A program made the translations under genes and the position numbers. Below, piece after piece: positions 7,764-15,583 of a stretch of 64,000 nt of DNA. The notes below the pieces were generated by a model that saw only the letters and a program-made list of their open reading frames with translations, did not search any database and had not been told where the DNA came from. The DNA comes from Megaera polyxenophila. GTDB taxonomy: Bacteria; Pseudomonadota; Alphaproteobacteria; Rickettsiales; Rickettsiaceae. The first letter of the stretch is position 1, and each line of letters begins with the position of its first letter. Location of the stretch: NCBI RefSeq assembly GCF_029982035.1, contig NZ_CP104166.1, positions 1,178,001 through 1,242,000 of the forward strand. The letters run 5' to 3'.

Positions 7764-9833
7764 ATGGATATCCAGAGGATTACCCAAGAACAAGCTAGAG
7801 AACTTATTAAGAAACTCTCACAAGAAATAAAAGAGTATAACATTGCTTACTACCAAGAAAATGCTCCTAAGATTTCAGATGCAGAATATGACCAGCTGTT
7901 TTTTACTCTTAAAAATTTAGAAGAAGAATTTCCTGAGTATTTAACAGATGATAGCCCAACTCAAAATGTTGGCAGCCACATGTTGGATAAATTTGAAAAG
8001 CACGAACATAAAACCCCAATGCTATCTTTAGCGAATGGTTTTGAGATTGATGATATTGCTGATTTTATTGACCGAACCAAAAGATTCTTACATACAGATG
8101 ATTTTCCTGAAATATTTTGCGAACCCAAAATTGATGGGGTTTCTTTTTCTGCTACCTATATAAACGGTAAACTTACGACTGGTGCTACCAGAGGTGATGG
8201 ATATATTGGAGAGGATATTACCGCTAATATTAAAACTATTAAAAATTTTCCCCATAAAATTACTAATGCTCCCGAATTTTTAGAAATCAGAGGAGAAATA
8301 TTTATCGAGAAAGAAGATTTTATAAAGCTTAATCTACAGCAGGAATTGCAAGGAAAGCAGATTTTTGCTAATCCAAGAAATTCAGCTTCAGGTTCTCTGC
8401 GCCAGTTAGATTCAAACATAGCACTCTCAAGGCCGCTGAAATATTTTACTTATGGTATTGGCTATTCAAACATGAAATTTGCCGATACCCAAGAAAAACT
8501 ACTATTAGTCTTGGCTAATTTTGGATTCCAAACAAATAAAATTGGCAAATTGGTAAATTCACTTGAGGAATTAAACACTTTTTATGAAAACCTTCTAGTA
8601 ACAAGAAATACTCTTGCTTATGAAATTGACGGAGTGGTGTATAAGGTTAATAATTTTGAATTACAAGAGCGGTTAGGGTTTATTGCCCGCAGCCCCAGAT
8701 TTGCTATAGCTCATAAATTTCCGGCTATAATTGCTGAAACAAAATTATGCGGTATTACTGTTCAGGTAGGTAGAACAGGAGTTCTAACGCCAGTTGCAGA
8801 ATTAGAGCCTATAAAAATTGGCGGAGTTACTGTAGCCCGGGCCACTTTACATAATTTCGCTGAAATAAAACGGTTAGATATAAGAATCGGTGATACAGTT
8901 TTATTACATAGAGCTGGCGATGTTATACCTAAAGTAAATAAAGTAAATTTATCCAAACGTACCGGCTCAGAAAAAATAGTTTCCTTACCGACTAATTGCC
9001 CTTCTTGTAATTCTCTTCTCCATATTTTACCTGATGATGTGATAATTCGCTGTGATAATGGCCTTAGTTGCCCAATACAGCTAGTACGGTCAATTATTCA
9101 TTTTGCAAGCAAAGATGCTCTCGATATTGATGGACTGGGGGCAAAACAGATAGAATTCCTCCAAGCTTTTGGGTTCATTAATAACCCAGTTGATATATTT
9201 TTTCTCGAAGCTAAAAACACCCAAAGTCTTGCAAAACTTGAAAATATGAGCGGTTGGGGAGCGAGATCAGTAGAGAATCTGTTTAATAGCATTAAAGAGG
9301 CTAAGCGTACGACTCTAGCCAGATTTATCTACTCGTTAGGTATAAAACAAATTGGCCAATCTAATGCTAAAATACTGGCAAAAGAATTTGGAAGTGTGAA
9401 AAATTTTATCAATTCTATGTTGCTGCTTGCAGAAGGGGATGAGAAGAAATATTTTCAGCTAAGAAGTTTAGAAGGTTTTGCTGATAAAACAGTTGCGGAT
9501 ATAAAAAACTTTTTCTCTTGTAAGCAGAATGTGGGTACTATTAATCAACTGGCTAACATCCTTATCATTGAGGATTATGAAAATAATACAATCCCTTCTT
9601 TTATTACAGGGCTGAACGTTATTTTTACCGGTACTTTAAATTCTATTTCCAGGAATGAAGCTAAAGCAAAAGCTGAAAAATTAGGGGCAAAAATTGTCAG
9701 CAGCGTTTCTGCTAATACCGATTTGGTGATTGCTGGGGAAAAAGCCGGAAGCAAATTAAAAAAAGCCGAGGAGCTTAGTATTAAAGTTATTTCCGAGAAG
9801 GAATGGTTAGAGATAATTAAGGGGGTAATATGA
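7764..9833 (+). CDS. ligA: NAD-dependent DNA ligase LigA
   Basis: Seals nicks in DNA using NAD+, essential for replication and repair. In order it shows the NAD-binding Ia domain (residues 1-70, 'YYQENAPKISDAEYD') and the adenylation domain with the active lysine in 'CEPKIDGVSF' at about residue 120. An OB fold follows ('VQVGRTGVLTPVAELEPI'), then a four-cysteine zinc finger ('CPSCNSL', 'CDNGLSCP'), HhH repeats and a C-terminal BRCT domain from about residue 610. At 689 residues it is of normal length. AGAGGA lies just upstream of the ATG. Its TGA overlaps the start of pepP, suggesting one transcript. Confidence 0.97.
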   Translation: MDIQRITQEQARELIKKLSQEIKEYNIAYYQENAPKISDAEYDQLFFTLKNLEEEFPEYLTDDSPTQNVGSHMLDKFEKHEHKTPMLSLANGFEIDDIADFIDRTKRFLHTDDFPEIFCEPKIDGVSFSATYINGKLTTGATRGDGYIGEDITANIKTIKNFPHKITNAPEFLEIRGEIFIEKEDFIKLNLQQELQGKQIFANPRNSASGSLRQLDSNIALSRPLKYFTYGIGYSNMKFADTQEKLLLVLANFGFQTNKIGKLVNSLEELNTFYENLLVTRNTLAYEIDGVVYKVNNFELQERLGFIARSPRFAIAHKFPAIIAETKLCGITVQVGRTGVLTPVAELEPIKIGGVTVARATLHNFAEIKRLDIRIGDTVLLHRAGDVIPKVNKVNLSKRTGSEKIVSLPTNCPSCNSLLHILPDDVIIRCDNGLSCPIQLVRSIIHFASKDALDIDGLGAKQIEFLQAFGFINNPVDIFFLEAKNTQSLAKLENMSGWGARSVENLFNSIKEAKRTTLARFIYSLGIKQIGQSNAKILAKEFGSVKNFINSMLLLAEGDEKKYFQLRSLEGFADKTVADIKNFFSCKQNVGTINQLANILIIEDYENNTIPSFITGLNVIFTGTLNSISRNEAKAKAEKLGAKIVSSVSANTDLVIAGEKAGSKLKKAEELSIKVISEKEWLEIIKGVI

Positions 9834-11554
9834 CTAATGTAACCAAAACGAAATTGCATCAGGTGAGGTTGTTATTTCCAGAAAATCAAATTAATGGTTA
9901 TATTATTTCTACCAAAGATGAGTATTTATCCGAATATCCTCCCGCTTATGCAAAAAGACTGGAATATTTAACTGGTTTTAGCGGATCAAATGGTCTAGCG
10001 GTTATTCTAGAAAATACTGTTTTATTTTTTACGGACGGTAGGTATTTAACACAATGCTCAAAAGAGCTAGATAGACATTCATTTCAAATTTTTGATCAAA
10101 AACAACTGATCGATTTTTCATGGCAAAATTGCGCAAGGCCGGGTGATATAATAGGTTATGATCCTGCAATTTTTACATGTAATGCGCTTCTACCTTTTAA
10201 AAAGCTTAATTTAAAGGCAGTTCAGGGAAACTTAATTGATAAAATATGGGAGGACAGGCCATCAAAGCCAAATTCTAAAATTTATAATTATGATGTTAGT
10301 TTTGCAGGGGAGGAAAGGGCAGAAAAAATTGCCAAATGCCGCAATTTTTTAGATACCCATGGGGGAGAAGCTTTAGTAATAACTAATCCAGAAATATTGT
10401 GCTGGTTGTTTAATATCAGAGCTGCAGATATAGAATTTTCACCTCTGTTGCTAGCTAATGCCTGTATTACGAAAGAAAATTCTTACTTATTTACGGATAT
10501 TACTCGAATCCACGGCGATTTGAAGGAAATTACTATTATGTCTGAAAGTTCTTTCGTTCAAATAATCCAACAGCAACAGGGAAAAATATTATTTGATGAT
10601 AGTTTATGTTCGAAATATATCTCGGATATAATAAAACAGAAAGAATATCAAAATGTAGTGAATCCATGTCTTTTATGGAAAGCATGCAAAAATTCCGTAG
10701 AAATTGATAAAATGGTAGCAGCCCACGTTCAAGACGGCATAGCTGTCGTCGAATTTTTATCTTTTTTGGCAAATAACGATTTAAGTAATTACTCCGAATA
10801 TGATCTTGGTTTTAAACTTAAGAAATTTCGAAGTAAAGGTTATAATTATGTAACTGATAGTTTTCCGGCAATTATAGGGTTTAAGGAAAATGGAGCTATT
10901 ATTCATTATAGAGCCAGTCAAAATTCTGCAAAGAAAATTGCGGGTGACGGTTTACTATTAATTGACTCTGGAGGGCAATATCTCGGAGCAACAACAGATA
11001 TCACTAGGGTAGCGGTTATTGGTAGATCTGAGCAGAAACATCGGGAATATTATACTAAAATATTAAAAGGTCACTTAAACCTTGCCATGATAAAATTTCC
11101 AAAAGAATCGGTAACAGGTGCGAATCTTGATATTCTGGCCAGGCAATTTTTATGGCAAGATGGAGATGATTATCCACATGGTACCGGTCATGGAGTTGGT
11201 AGTTTTTTAAGTGTTCACGAAGGACCACAAAATGTCAGTTTAAATAGCTATGGTACAAAGTTAGTAGCTGGAATGGTTATCTCGAATGAACCAGGTTTTT
11301 ATCAGCCAGGTGAATTTGGGATTAGAATAGAAAATATGATGTATGTTAAGGAAACGACCAATTCCGACTTTCTGGAATTTGGGATGTTAACTTTAGTTCC
11401 TTACGAGAAAAGTCTTATAGATAAGGATTTGCTTGCTAAAAATGAATTAAATTATCTAGTTAATTATTACAAATTAATAGAGGGCAAAATCATGCCACAT
11501 TTATCAGAACAGGGAAAAAAATGGCTTCAAATCCAATTGCAATTGGTTCTCTGA
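9830..11554 (+). CDS. pepP: Xaa-Pro aminopeptidase (M24 family)
   Basis: Metallopeptidase that removes an N-terminal residue preceding proline. The N-terminal half has two creatinase-like domains ('GFSGSNGLAVILEN', 'FTDGRYLTQ'). The C-terminal pita-bread fold carries the metal ligands: Asp in 'LIDSGGQYLGATTDITR', His in 'YPHGTGHGVGSFLSVHEGP', and Glu in 'SNEPGFY' and 'RIENMMYV'. The 574-residue three-domain form matches the long alphaproteobacterial and eukaryotic-type aminopeptidase P. The start overlaps the ligA stop by four bases (ATGA) and has AAGGGGGT as ribosome-binding site. An IS5 element begins 20 bp after the stop, so the gene itself is intact. Confidence 0.94.
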   Translation: MTNVTKTKLHQVRLLFPENQINGYIISTKDEYLSEYPPAYAKRLEYLTGFSGSNGLAVILENTVLFFTDGRYLTQCSKELDRHSFQIFDQKQLIDFSWQNCARPGDIIGYDPAIFTCNALLPFKKLNLKAVQGNLIDKIWEDRPSKPNSKIYNYDVSFAGEERAEKIAKCRNFLDTHGGEALVITNPEILCWLFNIRAADIEFSPLLLANACITKENSYLFTDITRIHGDLKEITIMSESSFVQIIQQQQGKILFDDSLCSKYISDIIKQKEYQNVVNPCLLWKACKNSVEIDKMVAAHVQDGIAVVEFLSFLANNDLSNYSEYDLGFKLKKFRSKGYNYVTDSFPAIIGFKENGAIIHYRASQNSAKKIAGDGLLLIDSGGQYLGATTDITRVAVIGRSEQKHREYYTKILKGHLNLAMIKFPKESVTGANLDILARQFLWQDGDDYPHGTGHGVGSFLSVHEGPQNVSLNSYGTKLVAGMVISNEPGFYQPGEFGIRIENMMYVKETTNSDFLEFGMLTLVPYEKSLIDKDLLAKNELNYLVNYYKLIEGKIMPHLSEQGKKWLQIQLQLVL

Positions 11555-11667
11555 AATTTAATTCTTAAACTAAGAACTCATTGCGGGTTTGAATTTTTAC
11601 GAAATAAAACCATTATAGCCTTGTATTTAAAAGGTTTGTAGATATATTGAGTATTCATTAATTTTAT

Positions 11668-12262
11668 AGTCCCTTTGGTGGTGAAAACCTCCATCTTCCA
11701 GATGGAAAAGCTTTAGCTTGTCTAATGCGCCATGATGCGGTAGCATCATAAGTCTATGACTTACTATAACAAAAGATCACATTCAGTTTTTTATCATCGT
11801 TATCATATAGTATGGATAACGAAATATCGCTATAAGGTACTTACTTACGACATAAAAAAACGTGTTCGGGAACTAGTGTTACAGGTAGCTGAGGAAATGA
11901 GTATAAAGATAGAAAATGGCGTTGTATCAAGCGACCATGTCCATATATTTGCAAATATTCCTCCGCATATTAAAATTAGTGAATTTGTTCAGAAAGCTAA
12001 GGGAAGATCATCTAAAAGAATACAGGAAGAATTTCCGATACTAAAAAAGAAATACTGGGGTAGACATTTATGGGGCAGAGGATACTTCAGTTCAACTAGC
12101 GGTAATGTTACAGATGATATGATTAACGAATATATCAACAAACACACTGACGCTCATGAGACCGACTTTACTTCAAATATTAGGCTAGAATGAGCTTTAG
12201 CTTGATAAGCGACTTCTAGTCGCAAAGATCAAACTTTCATCTCTCAGATGAAAGTGGTTGAT
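11668..12262 (+). mobile_element. IS200/IS605-family insertion sequence, about 595 bp
   Basis: The element sits inside the IS5 copy. A 2-base ambiguity at the edges means it could equally be 11666-12260, and no target duplication is needed, as expected for this family. It encodes only a TnpA transposase and has no terminal inverted repeats. Instead both ends contain subterminal hairpins: CCATCttccaGATGG near 11690 on the left, and GCGACttctaGTCGC and ACTTTCATctctcAGATGAAAGT near 12205-12255 on the right. Confidence 0.88.
11756..12193 (+). CDS. tnpA: IS200-family transposase TnpA (Y1 HUH nuclease)
   Basis: A 145-residue single-strand DNA transposase. The HUH metal-binding motif is 'DHVHIF' at about residue 60. 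The family opening 'SVFYHRYHIVWITKYRYKVL' is present, as is 'LWGRGYFSSTSG'. The catalytic tyrosine of helix D is expected in 'NEYINKH'. Length is typical of IS200. It is complete and may be active. The start ATG at 11756 overlaps the word TCTATGAC and has no strong ribosome-binding site, which fits the very low translation known for IS200. Confidence 0.92.
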   Translation: MTYYNKRSHSVFYHRYHIVWITKYRYKVLTYDIKKRVRELVLQVAEEMSIKIENGVVSSDHVHIFANIPPHIKISEFVQKAKGRSSKRIQEEFPILKKKYWGRHLWGRGYFSSTSGNVTDDMINEYINKHTDAHETDFTSNIRLE

Positions 12263-12279
12263 TTAAGTAACCAAATAGA

Positions 12280-13142
12280 ATGAGCAGAATTAGACGATAC
12301 AACAAGCTTCCTACTGTTTTGAGAGAAGATGAATTTAACGAATTTGTCTTACCGCATCTTAAAAAAGGCACACGTGGTCCAAGTAAAAAGATATCATTTT
12401 TCAAATTATTTAATTACATTCTTAAACTCATGCATACTGGTTGCCAATGGGAACAGATACCAATAGACAAAAATAAAGACGGCATGCCAGAAATTCACTA
12501 TACTAATATCTATAATGCTTTTAAGTTCTGGGTTAAGCACGGATGCTTTGATAAGATTTTCGAAGCTTCGGTGGCAAGGTTATTTAAAGCTGGAATGCTT
12601 GATACTGATATATTACATGGTGATGGTACTTGTACTTCTGCTAAAAAAGGGGTGACAACTTAGGGTATAATGGTCATAAACACACTAAAGGAGACAAGGT
12701 TGTACCGTTTTGTGATAGAAACTGCAATGTTATTGCGCCTTTTGTTACTGCTCCGGGTAATAGGAATGAAGGAATCCTGCTTACTCCTGCAATATCAAAC
12801 TTAAAAAAGATTGTAAAACTAATAGGTATAGATCTCAAGGAAAGTACCATGAGCTTAGATGGTGTATATAATTCACGTAAAAATCGTAAAGCAATTTTTA
12901 ATCTTGGCATGACTCCTAATATGCCAGAGAATAAAAGGAGTCGCAAGAAATCTAAGCGAGGAAGAAAGCAAACTTTTTGCCGGAAAATCTTTAAAGAAAG
13001 GTTTAGAACGATAGAGAGAATATTTGCCTGGGAAGATAAATTCAAACGGTTGTTACTGAGATTTGAATTCCACAGCATAAACCATTATGCTCTGAAAACT
13101 ATAGCCTACAGCATGGTTAACCTGCGGCATTTTTGTGGATAA
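12280..13142 (+). CDS. IS5-family transposase, two overlapping frames (second full copy)
   Basis: The same two-frame gene as at 5803-6665, with no differences noticed on reading. Frame 1 is 12280-12663 and the -1 frame continues to 13142. It contains the 'LHGDGTC' catalytic motif, the A6G4 shift site just before 12663, and the 'NLRHFCG' end. The IS200 insertion ends 18 bp upstream of its ATG, so any promoter at the IS left end is now separated from the gene by about 595 bp. Confidence 0.82.
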
Positions 13143-13328
13143 CGGCTAAGCATGGATTAAACAAGGTGCGGATGAAGCTAAAGGGAGAATACTGCCCAAA
13201 TTGCCAAAAATTAAGCAATTTGATTATAAAATCATCAAAAATTCCAATACAAAAGCTGCAGTTCCAAAATCTTATCGACGAGAATAAAAACCCACCCGTT
13301 TTTAAACTATGAAACCAGCAATGAGTTC

Positions 13329-13802
13329 ATATTTAAGACCTTCAGGGCCTTTTAAATTAACGTCTTTTATTTCGTATAAAAAAGAAGCTATGTTAGTTTG
13401 TTTATTCCAATTAAATAATAAAATATTGGAAACTTGATAGTTAGTAACAAATAGCACATGAGAATTAGCATCATAAAAAATTCCTGTTGGATGAAAGTTG
13501 CCGTTATAACTATCTATAGCTTTTGATGTTAGCTGAATATCAAATTTAACTTGAGAAACGCTTTTTTTCTTTATATCAACAAAAAAGATGTTTTTATAAT
13601 CTGATATAAGAAGTTGATCCGATCCTACTGGTGTAACAGATGTAGGAAGCCCAATGTTACCATACTCCAAATATTCAGAAGGTATACTTCTAACGTTGCT
13701 CTTAGGATCATGTAACGCATTACATGACAGTTGAACTAAAACAATATGGAAAAATAGAAGGCATCTAAAGAAACTTAACTGACTTTTTAAACTCTTACTC
13801 AC
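13329..13802 (-). pseudogene. 3'-truncated beta-propeller-like exported protein
   Basis: The gene starts at 13802 on the minus strand with a basic and hydrophobic signal segment ('FFRCLLFFHIVLVQLSC') that could be a lipoprotein signal with Cys at about residue 27. About 130 residues follow with the spaced pattern of NHL or SMP-30-like propellers ('QLLISDYKNIFFVDI', 'NFHPTGIFYDANSHVLFVTN', 'LKGPEGL'). The native frame stops at the IS5 right end; the final few codons of the open frame belong to the IS. The missing C-terminal part is not on the other side of the element. Family assignment is tentative, while the truncation is directly visible. Confidence 0.6.
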
Positions 13803-13969
13803 CTTATTAAAAATATTTGTAATTATTTAGATTATTAAATTTACTTTTGTGGGTAAATATCTTTAATTAGTTACAAAATAACTAATAACATTATAAATGA
13901 ACATAAACATATAGTAACAAAAGTCAATAACGTATTAATATAATACCATCATAACAAGCTTAAGCACTT

Positions 13970-14191
13970 AATAAAGCCAACCTCAGGTTTTAAGTCAATG
14001 AAAACAGCCTATGCTACCATCAAAGATTTTGAAGTTAGGTTAATGTTTAGAAAAGGAAGATTTAACTTCTGGAAATATGGCTAGGGTATTTTCGTTAAAA
14101 TTAGAATTATTACTGATGACTTACTCAACTGTTAAACCATTGGTGTTACCTTTGAACTAATTCGTCTTATCTCTTTATTTGCAACAGGGCC
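13970..14191 (+). mobile_element. Decayed right end of an IS6-family element
   Basis: The plus strand reads 'KPTSGFKSMKTAYATIKDF' and then 'EVRLMFRKGRFNFWKYG' before a TAG, with about 16 more codons in the same frame after the stop. This matches the C-terminal end of IS6/IS26-type transposases, where 'GF.S..TA..TI.G.E....RKGQ' is characteristic. The sequence TTTGCAACAGGGCC at 14178-14191 corresponds to the IS6-family terminal repeat (IS26 has TTTGCAACAGTGCC). Everything upstream of the last 40 or so codons is gone, and in-frame stops show decay. Confidence 0.62.
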
Positions 14192-14223
14192 AATAACTAC
14201 TTGATAATTTTTGCTACTTCAGC

Positions 14224-14239
14224 TATTGTCGCGACAATA
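14224..14239. promoter_or_regulatory. 16-bp perfect palindrome upstream of the repeat-protein gene
   Basis: TATTGTCGCGACAATA is a perfect inverted repeat ending 21 bases before the GTG start of the repeat gene. Its G+C-rich core stands out in very AT-rich surroundings. Position and symmetry fit an operator for a dimeric regulator of the polysaccharide locus, but no second copy was noticed and the binding protein is unknown. It could instead be a remnant of the neighbouring IS6 end. Confidence 0.35.
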
Positions 14240-14260
14240 ATTTACTTACTATAAGAAAGA

Positions 14261-15331
14261 GTGGATAATATTCAGAATCAGTTAGCTTTATTAAACTTAT
14301 TCTGTTTGTATCAACCGGGAGAAATGAATAATATCCAGAATCAGTTAGCTTTATTAAACTTATCCTGTTTGCATGAACCGGGAGAAATGAATAATATCCA
14401 GAATCAGTTAGCTTTATTAAACTTATCCTGTTTGCATGAACCGGGAGAAATGAATAATATCCAGAATCAGTTAGCTTTATTAAACTTATCCTGTTTGCAT
14501 GAACCGGGAGAAATGAATAATATCCAGAATCAGTTAGCTTTATTGAACTTATTCTGTTTGTATCAACCGGGAGAAATGAATAATATCCAGAATCAGTTAG
14601 CTTTATTGAACTTATTCTGTTTGCATCAAGCGGGAGAAATGAATAATATCCAGAATCAGTTAGCTTTATTGAACTTATTCTGTTTGTATCAACCGGGAGA
14701 AATGAATAATATCCAGAATCAGTTAGCTTTATTAAACTTATTTTGTTTGCATCAACCGGAAGAAATGAGTGATATTCAGAATCAGTTAGCTTTACTAAAC
14801 TTATTTTGTTTGCATCAACCGGGAGAAATGAATAATATCCAGAATCAGTTAGCTTTATTGAACTTATTCTGTTTGTATCAACCGGGAGAAATGAATAATA
14901 TCCAGAATCAGTTAGCTTTATTGAACTTATTCTGTTTGTATCAACCGGGAGAAATGAATAATATCCAGAATCAGTTAGCTTTATTGAACTTATTCTGTTT
15001 GTATCAACCGGGAGAAATGAATAATATCCAGAATCAGTTAGCTTTATTAAACTTATCCTGTTTGCATGAACCGAAAGAAATGAGTAATATTCAAAATCAG
15101 TTAGCTTTATTGAACTTATTTTGTTTGCATCAACCGGGAGAAATGAATAATATCCAGAATCAGTTAGCTTTATTGAACTTATTTTGTTTGCATGAACCGA
15201 AAGAAATGAGTAATATTCAGAATCAGTTAGCTTTATTGAACTTATTCTGTTTGTATGAACCGAAAGAAATGAGTAATATTCAAAATCAGTTAGCTTTATT
15301 GAACTTATTCTGTTTGTATCACCCGGGAGAA
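14261..15331 (+). repeat. Tandem array of 63-bp repeats, 17 full units
   Basis: Seventeen consecutive 63-bp units, followed by a partial eighteenth at 15332-15370, run without spacers from 14261. The core of each unit encodes NIQNQLALLNL followed by (F/S)CL(Y/H)(Q/E)PGE-M. Units differ at a few sites, many of them silent in the plus frame: ATC/ATT, CAG/CAA, TTA/TTG and TTC/TTT. The same changes would alter residues on the minus strand, so selection acted on the plus frame. Nearly every unit contains GGGAGAAATG or a close variant, a Shine-Dalgarno-like sequence next to an in-frame ATG. Confidence 0.97.
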
Positions 15332-15583
15332 ATGAATAATATCCAGAATCAGTTAGCTTTATTGAACTATTATATAACAACTTCTAATGAAGCTAAGCCA
15401 AATCTTTTGTTTTTTATTGTTAAGGCTTTTGTAAGGTTAATATTTTTATTAGGTAGTTTGTTGCCATGGAAAATAAAAAAAATTATAAAAAAAATGATTA
15501 AGAAAGCCATTTATCGATTGCCATGGTTTAGCAATTTAGTGAAGTTTATTCTCAATAAATACCGAAAAGACAACTACCTATGA
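14261..15583 (+). CDS. Tandem-repeat protein with a C-terminal membrane segment
   Basis: A 440-residue frame starting at GTG 14261. Residues 1-357 are 17 copies of a 21-residue, leucine- and asparagine-rich repeat (core NIQNQLALLNL). After a partial repeat there is a hydrophobic segment ('LLFFIVKAFVRLIFLLGSLL', about residues 378-400), a lysine-rich stretch and an end reading 'NKYRKDNYL'. No family was recognised. The stop overlaps the next glycosyltransferase start (ATGA), so the two are translationally coupled. The repeats may form a helical or coiled scaffold tethered to the membrane. Since each repeat has its own start-like site, products of many lengths are possible. A minus-strand frame across the repeats is a shadow of the 3-divisible period. 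Confidence 0.7.
   Translation: MDNIQNQLALLNLFCLYQPGEMNNIQNQLALLNLSCLHEPGEMNNIQNQLALLNLSCLHEPGEMNNIQNQLALLNLSCLHEPGEMNNIQNQLALLNLFCLYQPGEMNNIQNQLALLNLFCLHQAGEMNNIQNQLALLNLFCLYQPGEMNNIQNQLALLNLFCLHQPEEMSDIQNQLALLNLFCLHQPGEMNNIQNQLALLNLFCLYQPGEMNNIQNQLALLNLFCLYQPGEMNNIQNQLALLNLFCLYQPGEMNNIQNQLALLNLSCLHEPKEMSNIQNQLALLNLFCLHQPGEMNNIQNQLALLNLFCLHEPKEMSNIQNQLALLNLFCLYEPKEMSNIQNQLALLNLFCLYHPGEMNNIQNQLALLNYYITTSNEAKPNLLFFIVKAFVRLIFLLGSLLPWKIKKIIKKMIKKAIYRLPWFSNLVKFILNKYRKDNYL

Larger units (their letters stand above)
11574..13328 (+). mobile_element. IS5-family insertion sequence interrupted by an IS200-like element
   Basis: A second full copy of the 1160-bp unit. Subtracting the 595-bp insert leaves exactly 1160 bp. 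The insert lies at about unit base 94, between the left terminal repeat and the transposase start, so the transposase frames are untouched. The flanking bases (TAA on the left, ATA on the right) do not match as a duplication. The right flank is the truncated middle of a lipoprotein gene, again pointing to rearrangement after insertion. Confidence 0.92.
13803..14260. other. Gene-free stretch with an IS6 remnant and a palindrome
   Basis: Between the truncated lipoprotein gene and the repeat-protein gene there is no intact frame. The stretch holds the IS6-family remnant described separately (13970-14191) and a 16-bp palindrome (14224-14239). The AT-rich part 13803-13970 probably contains the promoter of the divergent lipoprotein gene, but no single promoter is distinct enough to call. 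Confidence 0.5.

Noticed and set aside
14261..15331. CRISPR array or integron-like repeat block
   Set aside because: Units are contiguous without variable spacers, encode protein in one frame, and no cas genes are present.
14223..15380. Long minus-strand open frame of 385 codons across the 63-bp repeats
   Set aside because: The repeat length is a multiple of three, so an open frame on one strand keeps the other open as well. Differences between units are often silent on the plus strand but change residues on the minus strand, and the plus frame is coupled to the next gene.
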